Shown: in pieces, positions 37,149 through 49,879 of the stretch
Numbering within the stretch: position 1 is the stretch's first letter
Layout: the number at the start of each line of letters is the position of its first letter
From: Eucalyptus grandis
Lineage: Eukaryota > Streptophyta > Magnoliopsida > Myrtales > Myrtaceae
NCBI RefSeq assembly: GCF_016545825.1
Contig: NC_052620.1
Span: 2,914,001 to 2,978,000 of the forward strand
Direction of reading: 5' to 3'
Length of the DNA: 64,000 bases
Position numbers and translations under genes: made by a program
Notes under the pieces: generated by a model
Databases searched by the model: none
Seen by the model: only the letters and a program-made list of their open reading frames with translations
What the model was told of the DNA's origin: nothing

Positions 37149-39239
37149 CCACCGGTCGAAGGACATACTCCATTGAGCATGGTTTGGTTGCTGTGTGATT
37201 GGTCTTTGTAAATTGATTTGTGTAGTCCTGTTGTCTCAATTTTCCACGGTTAATTTCAGTTATTACTGGGTCTTGGAAGAGAGGTTTTCGCAAGTTAGGC
37301 CCCCTCCTTGACAACAGTATCACTTTTTAATTTCTAGTCCGTGTTGCCAGGCTGGTTTTGACCTGACCATTGGCCTTGGTTCGGTCCGGTTGCATTGCTA
37401 AGATGTAGCATAAGTAAGGCATCATATTTATTCTTGTCCTCCCCATGGCTAAATAATATATGCTGATCCTACAATGGATAATCTGGTCAGCTTTTTAAGT
37501 GTTTTTGTGCTAAGCTTCAAACGGCTAATGATGACACCCCGTTTCTTGTAATGTAGTCAGCTAACTAGAGTTGCTAAGATCTTGTTTGTGGGCAATGGAA
37601 TTCATTAACTTTCATCATTTGCAAGACAGCGGGGCATATAATATGCGTTGCTTTGCTTCTTTGACAAGTATTTACTTCCGAGTGTCTAGGATTCGTGTCC
37701 CTATCCTTTTGAATTCCATCAAGTTAGTATTACCTCCTTTTTTTTCTGTACCTTTGAGGCCTAAGGGATAAGAGCCATTCCTTTTTTTTTTTTTTTTTAA
37801 TAAAGCATTGGGGCCAAGAGGGCATGGCAATACGTGAAGACAACCCTAGGTTCCACAGATTGTTAGCATGACAATGCGAATCCTCTGCTCGATGCCAAAA
37901 TCTTGATTCAAGTCTCATCTCAACTTCGAAATTTGGAGGCAACTCGGCTTCTTACGGTAACTGAAAAGCTCCTGGAACTGGGGGAGCTCAAATTTGGAAC
38001 TTTCGGTGAGGGCATTCTATGTTTGATTTGCCATCGGTAATTTGAGAAGAAGTCGATGCAGTTCGGGGTAACAGAGGTGACCTATCTTATTAATCTATCT
38101 CGCATCAAAGTTAATCACTTTATTTTGGACGGAACTCATTAAGACTTTCATTATATTTTCTATGTCAAAAAGTAATTGCTAATCCATGCCTTTTCTAGAC
38201 CTTGAGTATGGACACTGGAAATCATTTACATTATATTTTCTCTTCTCCTGGTCTAATTCTGAATCTAATTGTTTGAAATCTCTTATTCTAGTTCTGAATC
38301 TAGAAGTTCTTCTCTCCCAATTTAGATATGGGAATTTAATAATGTTTTTGAGGATTCGATATCCCCATGTTTTATCCGTTTACAGGTCCTTCGTTTCTAG
38401 TTTCATCACAGGAGCTCTAACGTCTGGCTAAGCTACAAAAAATTGCTCTTTCAAAAGTTAGATCTGTGATTATTCACCTTATTTTGATTATCTTTGTACG
38501 GCGGTTATGTAGAGGAAGTTGAACTTGGGTGCATAACGCCAACTAGCAATGTCATAATTATTAGAGAAGAAATTTCTAACGTGTCCTCATCACTAATGAT
38601 GAAACGAGATCGAGTTATTGGCTGCCAATTATTTTATTTGTTCTTCTGAAATGAATATATACTTAGCCCGGTGCTGTATTGATCATCCTTGTATCTTGAT
38701 TTAGCTTTATTATGTACTTCTCATATATCCTTTTGAATAATGAATATAATTTTTTTACAAAGAAAATGCTTCTGCTGTCTCATCTGGAGCTAGCTTTTTC
38801 TTTTATGCCCCAATATTTGAAAATCGAAAAAGAGAGTATAAAACTGTTCGGCCCATCATTAAGAGGTACAAATTAAAAGGGAAGCGAGTTTAGTTTTGGG
38901 CCGAACTTCGATCTTGTAAGTGTTCATTCGAAGAATCCGAGACAGCAGCTCGGAATGGGACAGCAACTACTACCGTTATGAAATAGGGTCGAAGGTGTTG
39001 AAAAGCAGCAATAGCTCTGGTTGTCGCGCACACACCACGTCTTCGAAAAATCAAAACTAAAATTAAAACTGGTATTTAAAATAACATTAAAAAATTGAAA
39101 ATTTTTCTTTTGTTTGATGACATACGAAAAACGTTTTTTTTTCCCTTTTTGATTGAGGACATACGAAAACTTGAGCTGGTTCTCTGTCCATTGTGTTTTC
39201 CTATGCTGTTTCGAAGGGTTTTCATTTTTATGAGCTGAC
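37149..39239. other. No gene seen
   Basis: The first few hundred bases are likely the old 3' untranslated region of the kinase exon. A poly-T run lies at about 37780-37797. The rest is AT-rich and without recognisable coding or repeat structure. Confidence 0.5.
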
Positions 39240-39600
39240 TGTTTGTCTGTAATTCCATCTTATTCGACCTATTTGAACGGCTTAAGGAGCATGGAGAACC
39301 AAAACATTTCAAGATCCCAAATTTCTCTAGGAGATATCGTGCATAATTTTGTGGACATATAGATAAAATTTCATTGATTGGCTCAACCTCAAGTCTTACG
39401 AAGTGTTTTAGTTCTCCAAGCTCATTTGTTTGAAACTGCACAAAGAGATTGGCTTTGATTAGATATCTCATTCCCATCATATTCGATGATGGTTAGGTCA
39501 TCAACATCGGTCAGTACTATTGCAAGCCTATTGAATTCTCCCTTCACAAACTAGAGTCTACTGGCGCTACTGAGCAGCCACTTCGCACCAGAAATTCTGC
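39240..39600 (-). pseudogene. Copia reverse-transcriptase remnant
   Basis: The minus strand encodes a degenerate catalytic box (DVDDLTIIEYDGNEI), then FQTNELGELKHFVRLEVE and QNYARYLLEKFGILKC, in the order of a copia reverse transcriptase. Frame changes and stops break it. No LTRs were found around it. It overlaps the start of block D. Confidence 0.8.
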
Positions 39601-39964
39601 AAGCTTCTTGTACCACGTTCTCGGGGCCTTTTTTTAAACGATAAAGCATTATATTTAATTTGCGGAAATAACTTGGATGAGTCTTACTCTTGAAACCGTC
39701 TAGCTGCTGCATATATTTATTTATTTATATTTCTCGATTTAACTTCAAATCCATTTGTCATAACTTTTGTGACTTGATTGCTGCTAGTGCTAGTAGACTT
39801 GCACTATAGTTACCTTTGTCTTCGGCTAAAGTTTTCACCATATTCTAGCCGATACTTCTGACATAATTTTCAAGCAACTAAGCGTGCCTTATAATTGGAG
39901 TATTAGCATAAAATTTTATCTGCTAAGTCAAGACTTGTGTGGTACAGTTGGCAGTGGCAATATC

Positions 39965-40290
39965 ATAGCACCATGGATGCTAACAAGCTGAGAAAGTGCA
40001 AGATAAAAGCTGGTGAGGTGCTCTAACTTCTTGCAGTGACTGTTGAAGATAAGTTGTTATAGTGCATCGAGAGCACAAAGACTTGGCCAAGGAGGTGTAG
40101 AATGCTTTGATGGTGTTGTTTGTGAGGACGAACTATGCCAAATTGCAATGGTTGGAGAATGAGATACTTTCAATCTCAAAATCAAATATGACAGTGAGTA
40201 AGTTTTTCTCCAAAGTTAAATCTTTTTGTGAAGAAATTTCAACGTTGAATCTTCATAATATTTTGGCACTACAAAGTACAAAGATTTGAA
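39965..40290 (+). pseudogene. Copia gag remnant
   Basis: The plus strand reads NYAKLQWLENEILSISKSNM and SKFFSKVKSFCEEISTLN, typical of the gag (UBN2) domain of copia elements, with stops upstream. It faces the opposite way to the reverse-transcriptase remnant, so these are two separate scraps or an inverted element. Confidence 0.65.
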
Positions 40291-40844
40291 AAGCAGCTCA
40301 ACATGATCGCTAAATCCACATTGAGAAATGAGTAATCGGTGAGGGAAAGTATTAAAGAAAAGTTGCATCGCCTCCTTTTACTAGAATTCTAGATTTCTCT
40401 TGGCTACCCTATTTCAGATATATTTTATAGAACAGTGTATAATTGCATGGCTAATAGATTCATCACATGTAGGATTATTAGTCTTCTATTATGTTGGATT
40501 TGATGGGCCGGATAAAACTCCGGATATGATCATTTTTATCCTAATCGATGTTTGGAGTGATGCAAAATCCGAATATAGTTCATATAAAAAAAAATCTCAC
40601 TTAAAAAGTGAGATAGACTCGGATAAGATTTGAAATTTGAAAAAAAATTAAAAAGGAAAGAAAAAGAAAATTCAATTTTAAAATCTGGGCAAAAGCTTCT
40701 GTTATTCCTGCAGATTTTGCCCTCTTTTCCCATTCTCTCTCCCTCTTCTTACTTGTTTCTGCTTCGTCCACACTCACGACTCACCCACCCTGAAATATCC
40801 CCAAAACCCACTCTGCTTCCCCCGAGTGGTGATCAAGTTTTTTA

Positions 40845-41161
40845 TTACGGTCTCAATTTTTCACGCTTATGATTACAGGTCTAGATTGCATATATACACA
40901 ATCCTCGCTCTCTATGGCTTCTACATGTACTGGGAATTGGAGCTCGTGCTCGCCATCTACGTCGCCCTGGCTTTGTGCCACCCTAGGGCTTGACCTCGAG
41001 CGGCAATTTGATGAACCCTACCTCAGGCCCTCACCGCAGGACTTCTGGGCCAGCGGTGGAATCTTATGATCAACAGCATTCTCCGGTCCACGGTGTATGA
41101 CTCGGTGCAGCATTGCTCGCACTCCTTGTCCAAGGGTGGTGGCAAGCCTAGGCGATGAGTC
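40845..41161 (+). pseudogene. Wax synthase-like / sterol acyltransferase (MBOAT) fragment, copy D
   Basis: Sister of the fragment at 34735-35066: HIYTILALYGFYMYWELELV, then QFDEPYLRPSPQDFW and, after the shared 1-bp frame change, NLMINSILRSTVYDSV. It has a further private 1-bp insertion near 40976, in the stretch between the hydrophobic segment and QFDEP. Non-functional. Confidence 0.75.
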
Positions 41162-41737
41162 GTGAATAGTTTTCATGACTTCTATAGTTTATTTTTAATG
41201 CAATCTTGCAAATCAAACAATCATTTGAATATTATTTATTTAAATCAATGTTATATCTGGACATTAATAAATATTGGATGGAATATTTAAAATCATCGAC
41301 AAGTCTTCTCAGGTGGTTTCGGCACACAAAAGCCGCCGGGCCCCTCCTCTCTTCCCATCATAATGGCTCCATCGAAGTTTGCTTTCGGCAGCCTGGGCTC
41401 CGGGGGACTCCAAAACGGGTTCGACCCAATAAGCGTCTGCTGGGTTTTTGAAGATTGTAGACCCCAAGCTCCAAAACAGTGCTCAATTGACTCTAGGACT
41501 CCATCCTTGCACAGGGTACAATCATTGCGAGGGTCGACTTTGCTAGAGGCAAGGCAAGCTCACTCTCACCAATGGCTAATTGAGGTCCGATGACTGGCAT
41601 GAGGAAGAAGGGAGGAAAAAACAGAGAAAGATAAAAAAGAAAAAAATATTCAAAAAATATTAAAATATTATCGAAAATTGTTAATGTCAATGTTGACCAG
41701 GCTATATATGATTACTAGCGAAAAAGTCGGCGATTTT

Positions 41738-42367
41738 TGTTATAATTATGGTTAATGGATCAATGAATGCCAATAAATTAAGATACGTCTTTTCTATTCA
41801 CGTATCTCTTTTGGATTTATGAATTTCTTAAACTTTTATGTTCACGTATTCATTGAATTCATGAATTTCCTAGATCCATGTATCTTTTAATTTATGTATT
41901 TATTGAGTTCACGAATCTCTTGAATTCACGTATCTCTAGATTCGTGAATCTCTTGAATTCATGTATCTCTTGATTCATGAATTTCGTGGATACATGCGTC
42001 TATTTAATTCATATATCTCTTTTATACGTGAACTAAAAATCTCTATAAATAGATGGGAGCACAGAGCTTCATAACAGTTTTTGGTTTTTCCGACTCGATT
42101 CCAAAAGGCTCTGATACACTTTTCTACTCTTCTGATTTTTCTGAGTGTGCTGGTTCAATTGAACGGTTTAACTAAGTCCTGTTTGCATAGTGCTAATCCA
42201 AACAGGTTCGAGGTGTTGTATCTTGGGAGGCATAGTTCGTGAATCTGCGGAGCACCATTGGCAGGAACTAATTGCCTTAAGGAGATTCAGATATTCGTAC
42301 CTCACATCCAATTTCATGTTCTGATTGCAACAAATAGTTTGTGTTTTCTTTAGAGTATATTCCAACA
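41738..42367 (+). repeat. 5' LTR of the younger copia element
   Basis: Its first half (41800-42030) is a degenerate array of about 20-bp units made of CACGTATCTCTT and GAATTCATGAAT-like words, which are partly palindromic. A TATAAATA box is at 42044-42051. Confidence 0.96.
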
Positions 42368-42420
42368 ATCATAAGGCAATTATCTCACTCACTATTTGTT
42401 GTTCTTGTCAGATTATTGAG

Positions 42421-45400
42421 ATGGCTGGAAACAACCAAGTGCCCCTCAATGTCCCAAATGTTTCTGGAGACGTTCCTATGGTCGATTCGACCGTTGCCAT
42501 GGAAGATGTTCAACCCTCAGGGTTTGAATTTGTAGCAGCCAATGCTACAGGCCCTTGGGCTAACACCAATTTTGGTGGTGCGGGTACAAGTCATACGACT
42601 GGTATGCCTAGAACTGTTTTTTAGAACAGTACAAGCCAAATGGCTTTTGGCTCCGTTTTTGGAGGGATAGTTCAATGAACTTTGCCTACTGTGATGGCAA
42701 CACCTCCAATTACAGCTAATGAGAAACCAGAGAAATTCACCGGAGTGGGCTTTAAACAGTGGCAGCAAAAGATGTTCTTCTATCTGACCATGCTCAATTT
42801 GACGAAATATTTATCGGAGGTGTGCCCGATAATTAGTTCAAATGAGCAAGATGTCACGATGTTCGGTGCATTGGAGGCTTGGAAGCATGGGGACTTCTTA
42901 TGCCAAAATTATATCCTTAACTGTTTAGTGAATTCTCTTTATAATGTTTATTGTAATATTGAATCTGCTAAACAGTTATGGGAGTCCTTAGAGAAAAAAA
43001 TACAAAATTAAGGATGCTAGCACCAAGAAATTTGTGGTTGCCAAATTCTTGGACTACAAGATGGTGGATTCTAAATCTGTCATGAGTTAGGTTCAAGAAT
43101 TGCAATTAATTCTGAGTGACATCTCGGCTGAGGAATGATACTTAGTGAATCATTCCAAGTGGCAGCCATGATTGAGAAACTACCTCCGGGCTGGTCAGAC
43201 TTCAAAAATTATTTGAAGCACAAATGGAAGGAGATGAGCCTTGAAGATCTCATTCTGCGCCTTAGAATCGAGGAGGACAATAGAAGGAGTGCGAACCCTT
43301 CTTCTGAGCCAAATGCCAACGTTGTGGAATCTTCCAAATCCAAGCAAGATAGAAAAAGGAAGATGTCTTTTCAAGGAAAAGGCAAGCAGAAAGAGCAGTT
43401 CCAGAAATTCTAAGGGATGTGTTTTATATGCAACAAGTTTGGCCATTGTGCTAAGGATTGCAAGAAGCGCCCGAAAAAAGGCAAGAACGAAGGTGCAACC
43501 CAGCAACTGAATTTGACAGAGCATGACAATATTGAGAGACTGTCTGCTGTGGTAATGTTTGAAGCATCTTTGGTGTCGAATACTAATGGCTGGTGGCTAG
43601 ACACGGGTGCCATAAATCACATCTGTGCAAATAAACACATGTTCTCATCTTATGAGAAGGCTGAAGAAGATGAGAAGCTTTATATGGCTAACTCTACATC
43701 AGCAAAGATCGCCGGAAGAGGAAAGGTGATCCTGAAGTTTACATCTGGCAAGGAGGTCGCCCTACTGAATGTGCTGCATGTACCAGATATTCGGAAAAAT
43801 CTAATTTCTGGCCCTATACTTGTCAAGAAGGGTTTCAAAGTTGTATTTGAATCTGACTAGTTTGTACTTTCAAAAGGAGGGATGTATGTGGGGAAATGGT
43901 ACTTGTGTAATGACCTGTTTAAGGTCAATGTGGCTGGTTGATGTAAACTCAAAGTATGTGTACCCAAAGACTATTAATAAATAAAAGTCTTTAATTTACA
44001 CTGTTGTGTCTCCTTATCTATGGCATGGTAGATTATGACATGTAAACTATGGTACAATGAAAAGAATAGCAAACTTGGGATTAATTCCAAGATTTGAGTT
44101 GGATGCCCGTTACAAGTGTGAGACATGTGTTGAGGCCAAGTTTGCCAAGAAACCTTTCAAATCCATTGAAAGAACAAGTGAACCTCTACAATTAATCCAT
44201 AGTGATCTATGTGATTTAAAGTTTGTAGAAAGTAAAGATGGAAAGAAGTACTTCATCACATTTGTGGATGATTGTACTAGATTTTGCTATGTTTACTTAC
44301 AAACTAGCAAATATGAGACTATGAGCATGTTTGTCAAGTATAAAAATGAAGTTGAAAACCAACTTGATAAATGAATTAAAGTGCTTAGGTCTGATAGAGG
44401 AGAAGAATATAGTTCAATCAATTTGAAAGAGTTTTGTGCTAGTTTTGGAATAATTCTCCAAACGACTGCACCTTATACTCCACAACAAAATGGAGTTGCC
44501 GAACGATTGAACAAGACATTAAAGGAGATGGCTAACGCCATGCTTTAAGTTCAGGTTTACCTCGAACTTGTAGAGGGAGGCGGTTTTAACTGCAAATTAT
44601 ATTCTTAATAATATACCCCACAAAAAAGCAGGTAAAACTCCATACGAGTTATGGAATGGAAAGTTGCCATCCTACAATTTTCTAAAAGTGTGGGGGTGCT
44701 TGGCCAAGGTAGCGATTCCTCCTCTGAAACAAACTTGTTTGGGACCTAAAACGGTGGATTGCATATTCATTGGTTATGCTCAAAATAGTAGCGCATATAG
44801 ATTTTTGGTGCATAAATCTGAAAATGCGGAAATTCATGTCAATACAATCCTAGAATCAAGGGATGCCGAATTTTTTGAGGATATATATCCTGCAAAAAGA
44901 AATCAAGGAGAACTTTCTCAGAAAAGGCTTAGAGAATCAGAATCTGAGAATGATGAAGTTGTGGCCAAAGAAGCCGAACTTCGAAGGAGTAAAAGGTCTC
45001 GAATTGAAAAATCTTTCGGACCTGATTATTTAACATACATGTTAGAAGGTGAGCCCCAAACATATAAAGAGGCAATGTCATCTCCAGATGCTCTTTTCTG
45101 GAAAGAATCTATTGACAATGGAATCCATTCTATCCTAAGTAACCATACTTGGGAATTGGTTGATCTTCCACCTGGAAATAAACCAATTGGATGTAAATGG
45201 ATTTTCAAGAAAAAACTAAAAGCTGATGGTTCCATTGATAAGTACAAAGCTAGGCTTGTAGCCAAAGGGTTTAGACAAAAAGAGGGTCTTGATTACTTTG
45301 ATACTTATTCACCTGTCACAAGAATAACATCTAAGGATGTTGATTGTTATAGCTTCGCTATACAATTTGCAAATACATCAAATGGATGTGAAAACTGCAT

Positions 45401-46406
45401 TCTTAAATGGTGATCTCAACGAGGAGATTTATATGAAACAACCTGAAGGGTTCAAGGTCAAAGGACAAGAACACAAAGTGTGTAGACTTGTCAAATCATT
45501 GTATGGACTTAAACAAGCTCCTAAGCAATGGCATGAGAAATTTGACCGGGTAATAATTCAAAATGGGTATAGAATCAATGAGTGTGACAAATGTGTGTAC
45601 ACTAAATCCACTTCAGTTGGATATGTACTTATTTGTCTATATGTAGATGACTTATTAATTCTTGGAGATAACATTGAGGTCATCAAAATCACCAAGAACA
45701 TTCTCAAGAAGAACTTTGAGATGAAAGATTTAGGTGTTGCAGATGTTATACTCGGCATCAGAATTCTAAGGAATTCCGATGGCTTAGGTTTAACACAATC
45801 TCATTACATTGAAAAGATATTTGAGAGATTTAAAGGATTTGGCATTAAAGATGCAAACAATCCTTTTCTTCCACACCTAATTTTAAGAAAGAACACTGGA
45901 AATAGTGTTAGACAGCTAGAATACTCTCAAGTAATTGGCAGCATCATGTATATCATGAATTGCACTAGACCGATATTGCGTACTCGGTAAGCAACCGAGT
46001 AGATATACCAAGAACCCGTCATGAGGACCGGAATGCTTTGATGAGAGTATTAGGATATTTAAAAAAGACAAAAGACTATGTTCTACAATATAGCAAATAT
46101 CCAGCTATTTTGGAAGGTTATTGTGATGCCAACTGGATTTCAGATTCTGATGAATCGAAATCGACTAGCGGATATATGTTCACGCTAGGAAGTGCTGCAG
46201 TGTCATGGAAATCCTCTAAACAAACTCTAATAACACGCTCTACAATGGAATTGGAGTTTGTTGCTTTGGATAAAGCTGCTGAAGAAGCAGAATGGCTTCG
46301 ACAATTTTTAGAAGATGTTCCAATGTGGCCAAAACCTATGCCTGCAATTTGCATACACTGTGATAATCAAGCGGCAATTGCAAGGGCGCATAATGTGATT
46401 TATAAC

Positions 46407-46438
<32 letters not shown>

Positions 46439-46589
46439 CACCGTAAGGCAGTTGCTCTCAAATGGAATCATTTCTATAGACTTTGTAAAGTCAAAGGAAA
46501 ATATCGCGGATCCGCTGACAAAAGGTTTGTCAAAAGAGCAGATAAACTGCGCATCGAGGGGAATGGGTTTAAGAGCCTTAACCAACTAA
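42421..46589 (+). pseudogene. Broken copia gag-pol
   Basis: Gag begins MAGNNQVPLNVPNV and continues with KFTGVGFKQWQQKMFFYL. The zinc knuckle [14 protein letters not shown] is at 43420-43461. The aspartic protease DTG is at 43600-43608. Integrase follows with HSDLCD, RSDRGEEYS and GVAERLN (the D,D,E residues are present). Reverse transcriptase has PIGCKWIFKKKLKADGS and the catalytic YVDD at 45640-45651. RNase H has CDANW, a glutamate in [12 protein letters not shown], and HCDNQAA. Stops or frame changes occur near 42622, 43008, 43090, 43137, 43411, 43858, 44372, 44546 and 45330, among others. Copia polyproteins drive reverse transcription and integration; this one cannot. Confidence 0.95.
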
Positions 46590-47154
46590 AGAGATTCCAG
46601 GGTGGAAACCTAACCTATGCGATTGGAGATCCCATGGTCTAGGTTCAATAGGACAACGCAAATTTTGGAAACTCTAGTGTAAGCACTGTCTCCCATTCCT
46701 ATGATGCAACAGTGCTTTCCTACAGCGTTATTAAGGGCACGCTATGCGTTTAATGATTCCTATAACTTGGAATATAACATCCAAGTAAGATATGGTAGGA
46801 TATATTTAATAGTAATGCACCTATATGCGTGGAGCTGGCCGACTCTATGAAAATCTTTAAAGGCTAGATTTTCTAAAGCACACATGAATCCCGAGAGGTT
46901 CAGGGTCAAAAGAATGAACACAACCGAGAACCAATCTTGAATTGGAAATACTCTGTGTGAGGTTTATTGTCTAGGCTTACACAAACAAGTGGCGATTTAA
47001 GGCTTAGTCCATCAACTAGTTAAGTAAGTCCGATAGGCTTTCACTAAAGAATGTTCAAGGTGAAAGCTACCTATCTTGATGCAGTGTATTTCAACAGGTA
47101 TGCTCAGATTCCTTCAAGTCAAAAATGTTTTGTTGATCCATTAATGTGGGGGAT

Positions 47155-47785
47155 TGTTATAATTATGGTTAATGGATCAACGAATGCCAATAAATTAAGA
47201 TACGTCTTTTCTATTCACGTATCTCTTTTGCATTCATGAATTTCTTAAACTTTTCTATTCACGTATCTATTGAATTCATGAATTTCCTAGATCCATGTAT
47301 CTTTTAATTCATATATTTATTGAGTTCACGAATCTCTTGAATTCACGTATCTCTGGATTCGTGAATCTCTTGAATTCATGTATCTCTTGATTCATGAATT
47401 TCATGGATACATGCATCTATTTAATTCATGTATCTCTTCTGTACATGAACTAAAAATCTATATAAATAGATGGGAGCACAGAGCTTCATAACAGTCTTTG
47501 GTTTTTCCGACTCGATTCCAAAAAGGCTCTGATACACTTTTCTACTATTCTGATTTTTGTGAGTGTACTGGTTCAATTGAACGGTTCGACTGAGTCCTAT
47601 TTGCATAGTGTTAATCCAAACAAGTTCGATGTGTTGTATCTTAGGAGGCATAGTTCGTGATTCTGCGAAGCACCATTGGCAGGAATTAATTCCCTTAAGG
47701 AGATTCGGATATCCGTACCTCACCTCCAATTTCATGTTCTAATTGCAACAAACAGTTTGTATTTTCTTTGGAGTATATTCCAACA
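47155..47785 (+). repeat. 3' LTR of the younger copia element
   Basis: 631 bp, paired with 41738-42367, with the same TATAAATA box at 47461-47468 and the same repeat array. Confidence 0.96.
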
Positions 47786-49172
47786 ATTTTCAGCCAAAAT
47801 TGGTTGGATGGATTGAATTGATACAAATGTAAAATATTTAGGACTCAATTAACAATAACATAATTGCAATAGATTTATGATTTTTTTTGGTAACTTTCAC
47901 TTCATATTTTTATGACTTTAGGATACTATCACATAGTATTTTTCTAATTTTCTATGGTTGGTTGTACCTTGTAGTATCTCTTCAACAATGATAATTCTCT
48001 TGTATATCTAAGTAGTCAATAGTTACTAGCATTCTTTTAAAATGATAGGTCATCTTGAATTATCGCAAGTTCAAAACGTCCGGGTGTTCTTAATTTTTCG
48101 TGGGAAATCGTGAATTGCATCGTAAATTTCTTTTTTCAATCTTTCGTTAACTTATCTTAACCATCATCACTTTGCTTTGGAGTTTGTAAATTTGAGTGTG
48201 CAAATATGGTTAGCACTCACAAACTTCAAAATGCTAAGATGTGAAAGTTGAGAGATCGTCACTCCAAACAATGACGATGCAAAAAAAGAACAATTGATAT
48301 TGTAAAGGTACAGGGATGAATTAACCGTCAAGTTTGTAAATCGGCTCTAGTTATCACGAAATTATATATAAATATTCATGCATCACGTGTGCCTATACTT
48401 GGTAAAAGAGGGGGAGAAAAAGCAAAGAGTTGAAGAGATTGAGTTATAATATTGTTTTGATGCTTGAGAGAGATGAATCTAAAATATTAGATTTAGAAAA
48501 GTCATAAATCGATTTTAATTGTGTCAATTTAATTCTAAACCTAATTGTATCAATTTAGTCATAAATCTTTTGACCTATAACTAATTCAAGCTAATTTTGG
48601 TCAAATATTGTTGATGTGGATGCTAGTCATGACTAAATTAGCACCATCAAAATAGGCTTATGATTTTTCTGACATTTTTTCTTAACAAATTATGTTGATC
48701 TAAACATATATTTTTACACATCTTTCACTACAAATAAAATAAGGATATAAATGAAAAAGAATAATGTTTTTTTAGTAAAAAGCTAACCCTTGAAATCGCC
48801 TCTTTTCTTTTGTTGGTAAAATCGCCTCAAATTCAAACGGACAGATTTGGGAAGGTTTTAGGAAGCAATATGATTTCACAATCCTTCTTAGTATTTTCTT
48901 ATTGATAAATGATTGTGTGACAGTATTTAATGTACTGTGAGAATAATACTTTATTCTAGATAACAAAAAATCAAATTACAAATAATTATATATTTTTGTG
49001 GAACTCACTTTTTCAAGAATTTGTTGCTTATAATAAATTATTATTCTCATGGTATTCCAAATACTATTATGCTAGCAAAGCCCTTTCTTATTTTCTTCCA
49101 TCTCTTTCCTTAAAAAAGAACGTCTAAAAATTGCTAGAAGAGGTGATTTGCAAAGGACAATGAGTGATTATT

Positions 49173-49842
49173 GGAAAAATTACTAAAAAAGTCATAAACC
49201 TATTGTAATTTTTCCAATTCAATCATAAACTCTTTTTTTTTTTTTTTGTCAATTCAATAATAAACCTTTTATAATTATAACAATTTAGTTTATTTAGTCA
49301 ATTTTGATCGGCCGATGCTAACATGAACAATATGTTAATAATATTTTTTTTTTCGAATTTGTTATTAATTTTTTCTTTTCTTTTTCTTTCTCTTTCTTTT
49401 TTTCTCCTTCTTCATCCTCCCTCTAGCCGACAGCGAGAGGCAAGCGTCAAAAAGGCGACAAGGCCACGACCTGCTCATGGCTGGCGAGGCTCACCTAGGT
49501 AAGAGGTCATGTGAAGTCTCGCCCTTCGAGTGGCCTCTAGTGAGGCACCACCTTCACTAGATCCAAAGAGGTCGAGCCTCGTCCAACCATTGGTAGCCTT
49601 TGCCAAAGGCCGCAAGAGGCCCAATGCCGATGAGGGACTGCCGACCTACCTGGCAACCGGCTGGAGGAAGGCGGAGGAAGTGAAGAAAAAAAAGAAAAAA
49701 GAAATTAAAAATTAAAAATATATATTATTTAAATATTGTACATGTCACTGTTAAGCGGAAAACTAAATTCACACAATTACAAAAGGTTTGGGATTGAGTT
49801 AAAAAAATTGCAATATGTTTAAGATTTTTTTGGTAATTTTCC
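49173..49842. mobile_element. Mutator-like MITE with GC-rich core
   Basis: Block C lacks it at 36775. Its termini are inverted repeats of about 55 bp: the left GGAAAAATTACTAAAAAAGT is matched by the reversed right end GGGAAAATTACCAAAAAAAT, then both run through TTGCAATTTTT-type sequence. The core (49420-49690) is GC-rich with pyrimidine-rich and purine-rich shoulders. I could not define a target duplication. The family is common in this window: the sequence around the copia insertion (41600-41737 and 47790-47920) is a relative. Confidence 0.78.
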
Positions 49843-49879
49843 CAATAACTACCTACCCAAGAATTATTCATCTTGTGGG

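Larger units (their letters stand above)
41738..47785 (+). mobile_element. Ty1/copia retrotransposon, younger copy, complete but inactive
   Basis: A 6048-bp element with LTRs of 630 and 631 bp, TG...CA ends and a perfect 5-bp target duplication ATTTT (41733-41737 and 47786-47790). Block C keeps the unoccupied site (35624-35628), which confirms the boundaries. A purine tract (GTGGGGGA) precedes the 3' LTR. By eye the LTRs differ at about 41 positions (6-7%). The usual TGGTATCAGAGC primer site is not seen after the 5' LTR. Gag starts at 42421; the polyprotein is broken. The insertion went into what was already a decayed MITE. Confidence 0.97.

Noticed and set aside
41206..41593. Short open frames near 41.3 kb with a relative in block C
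   Set aside because: Frames are not maintained between the two block copies and no family is recognisable.
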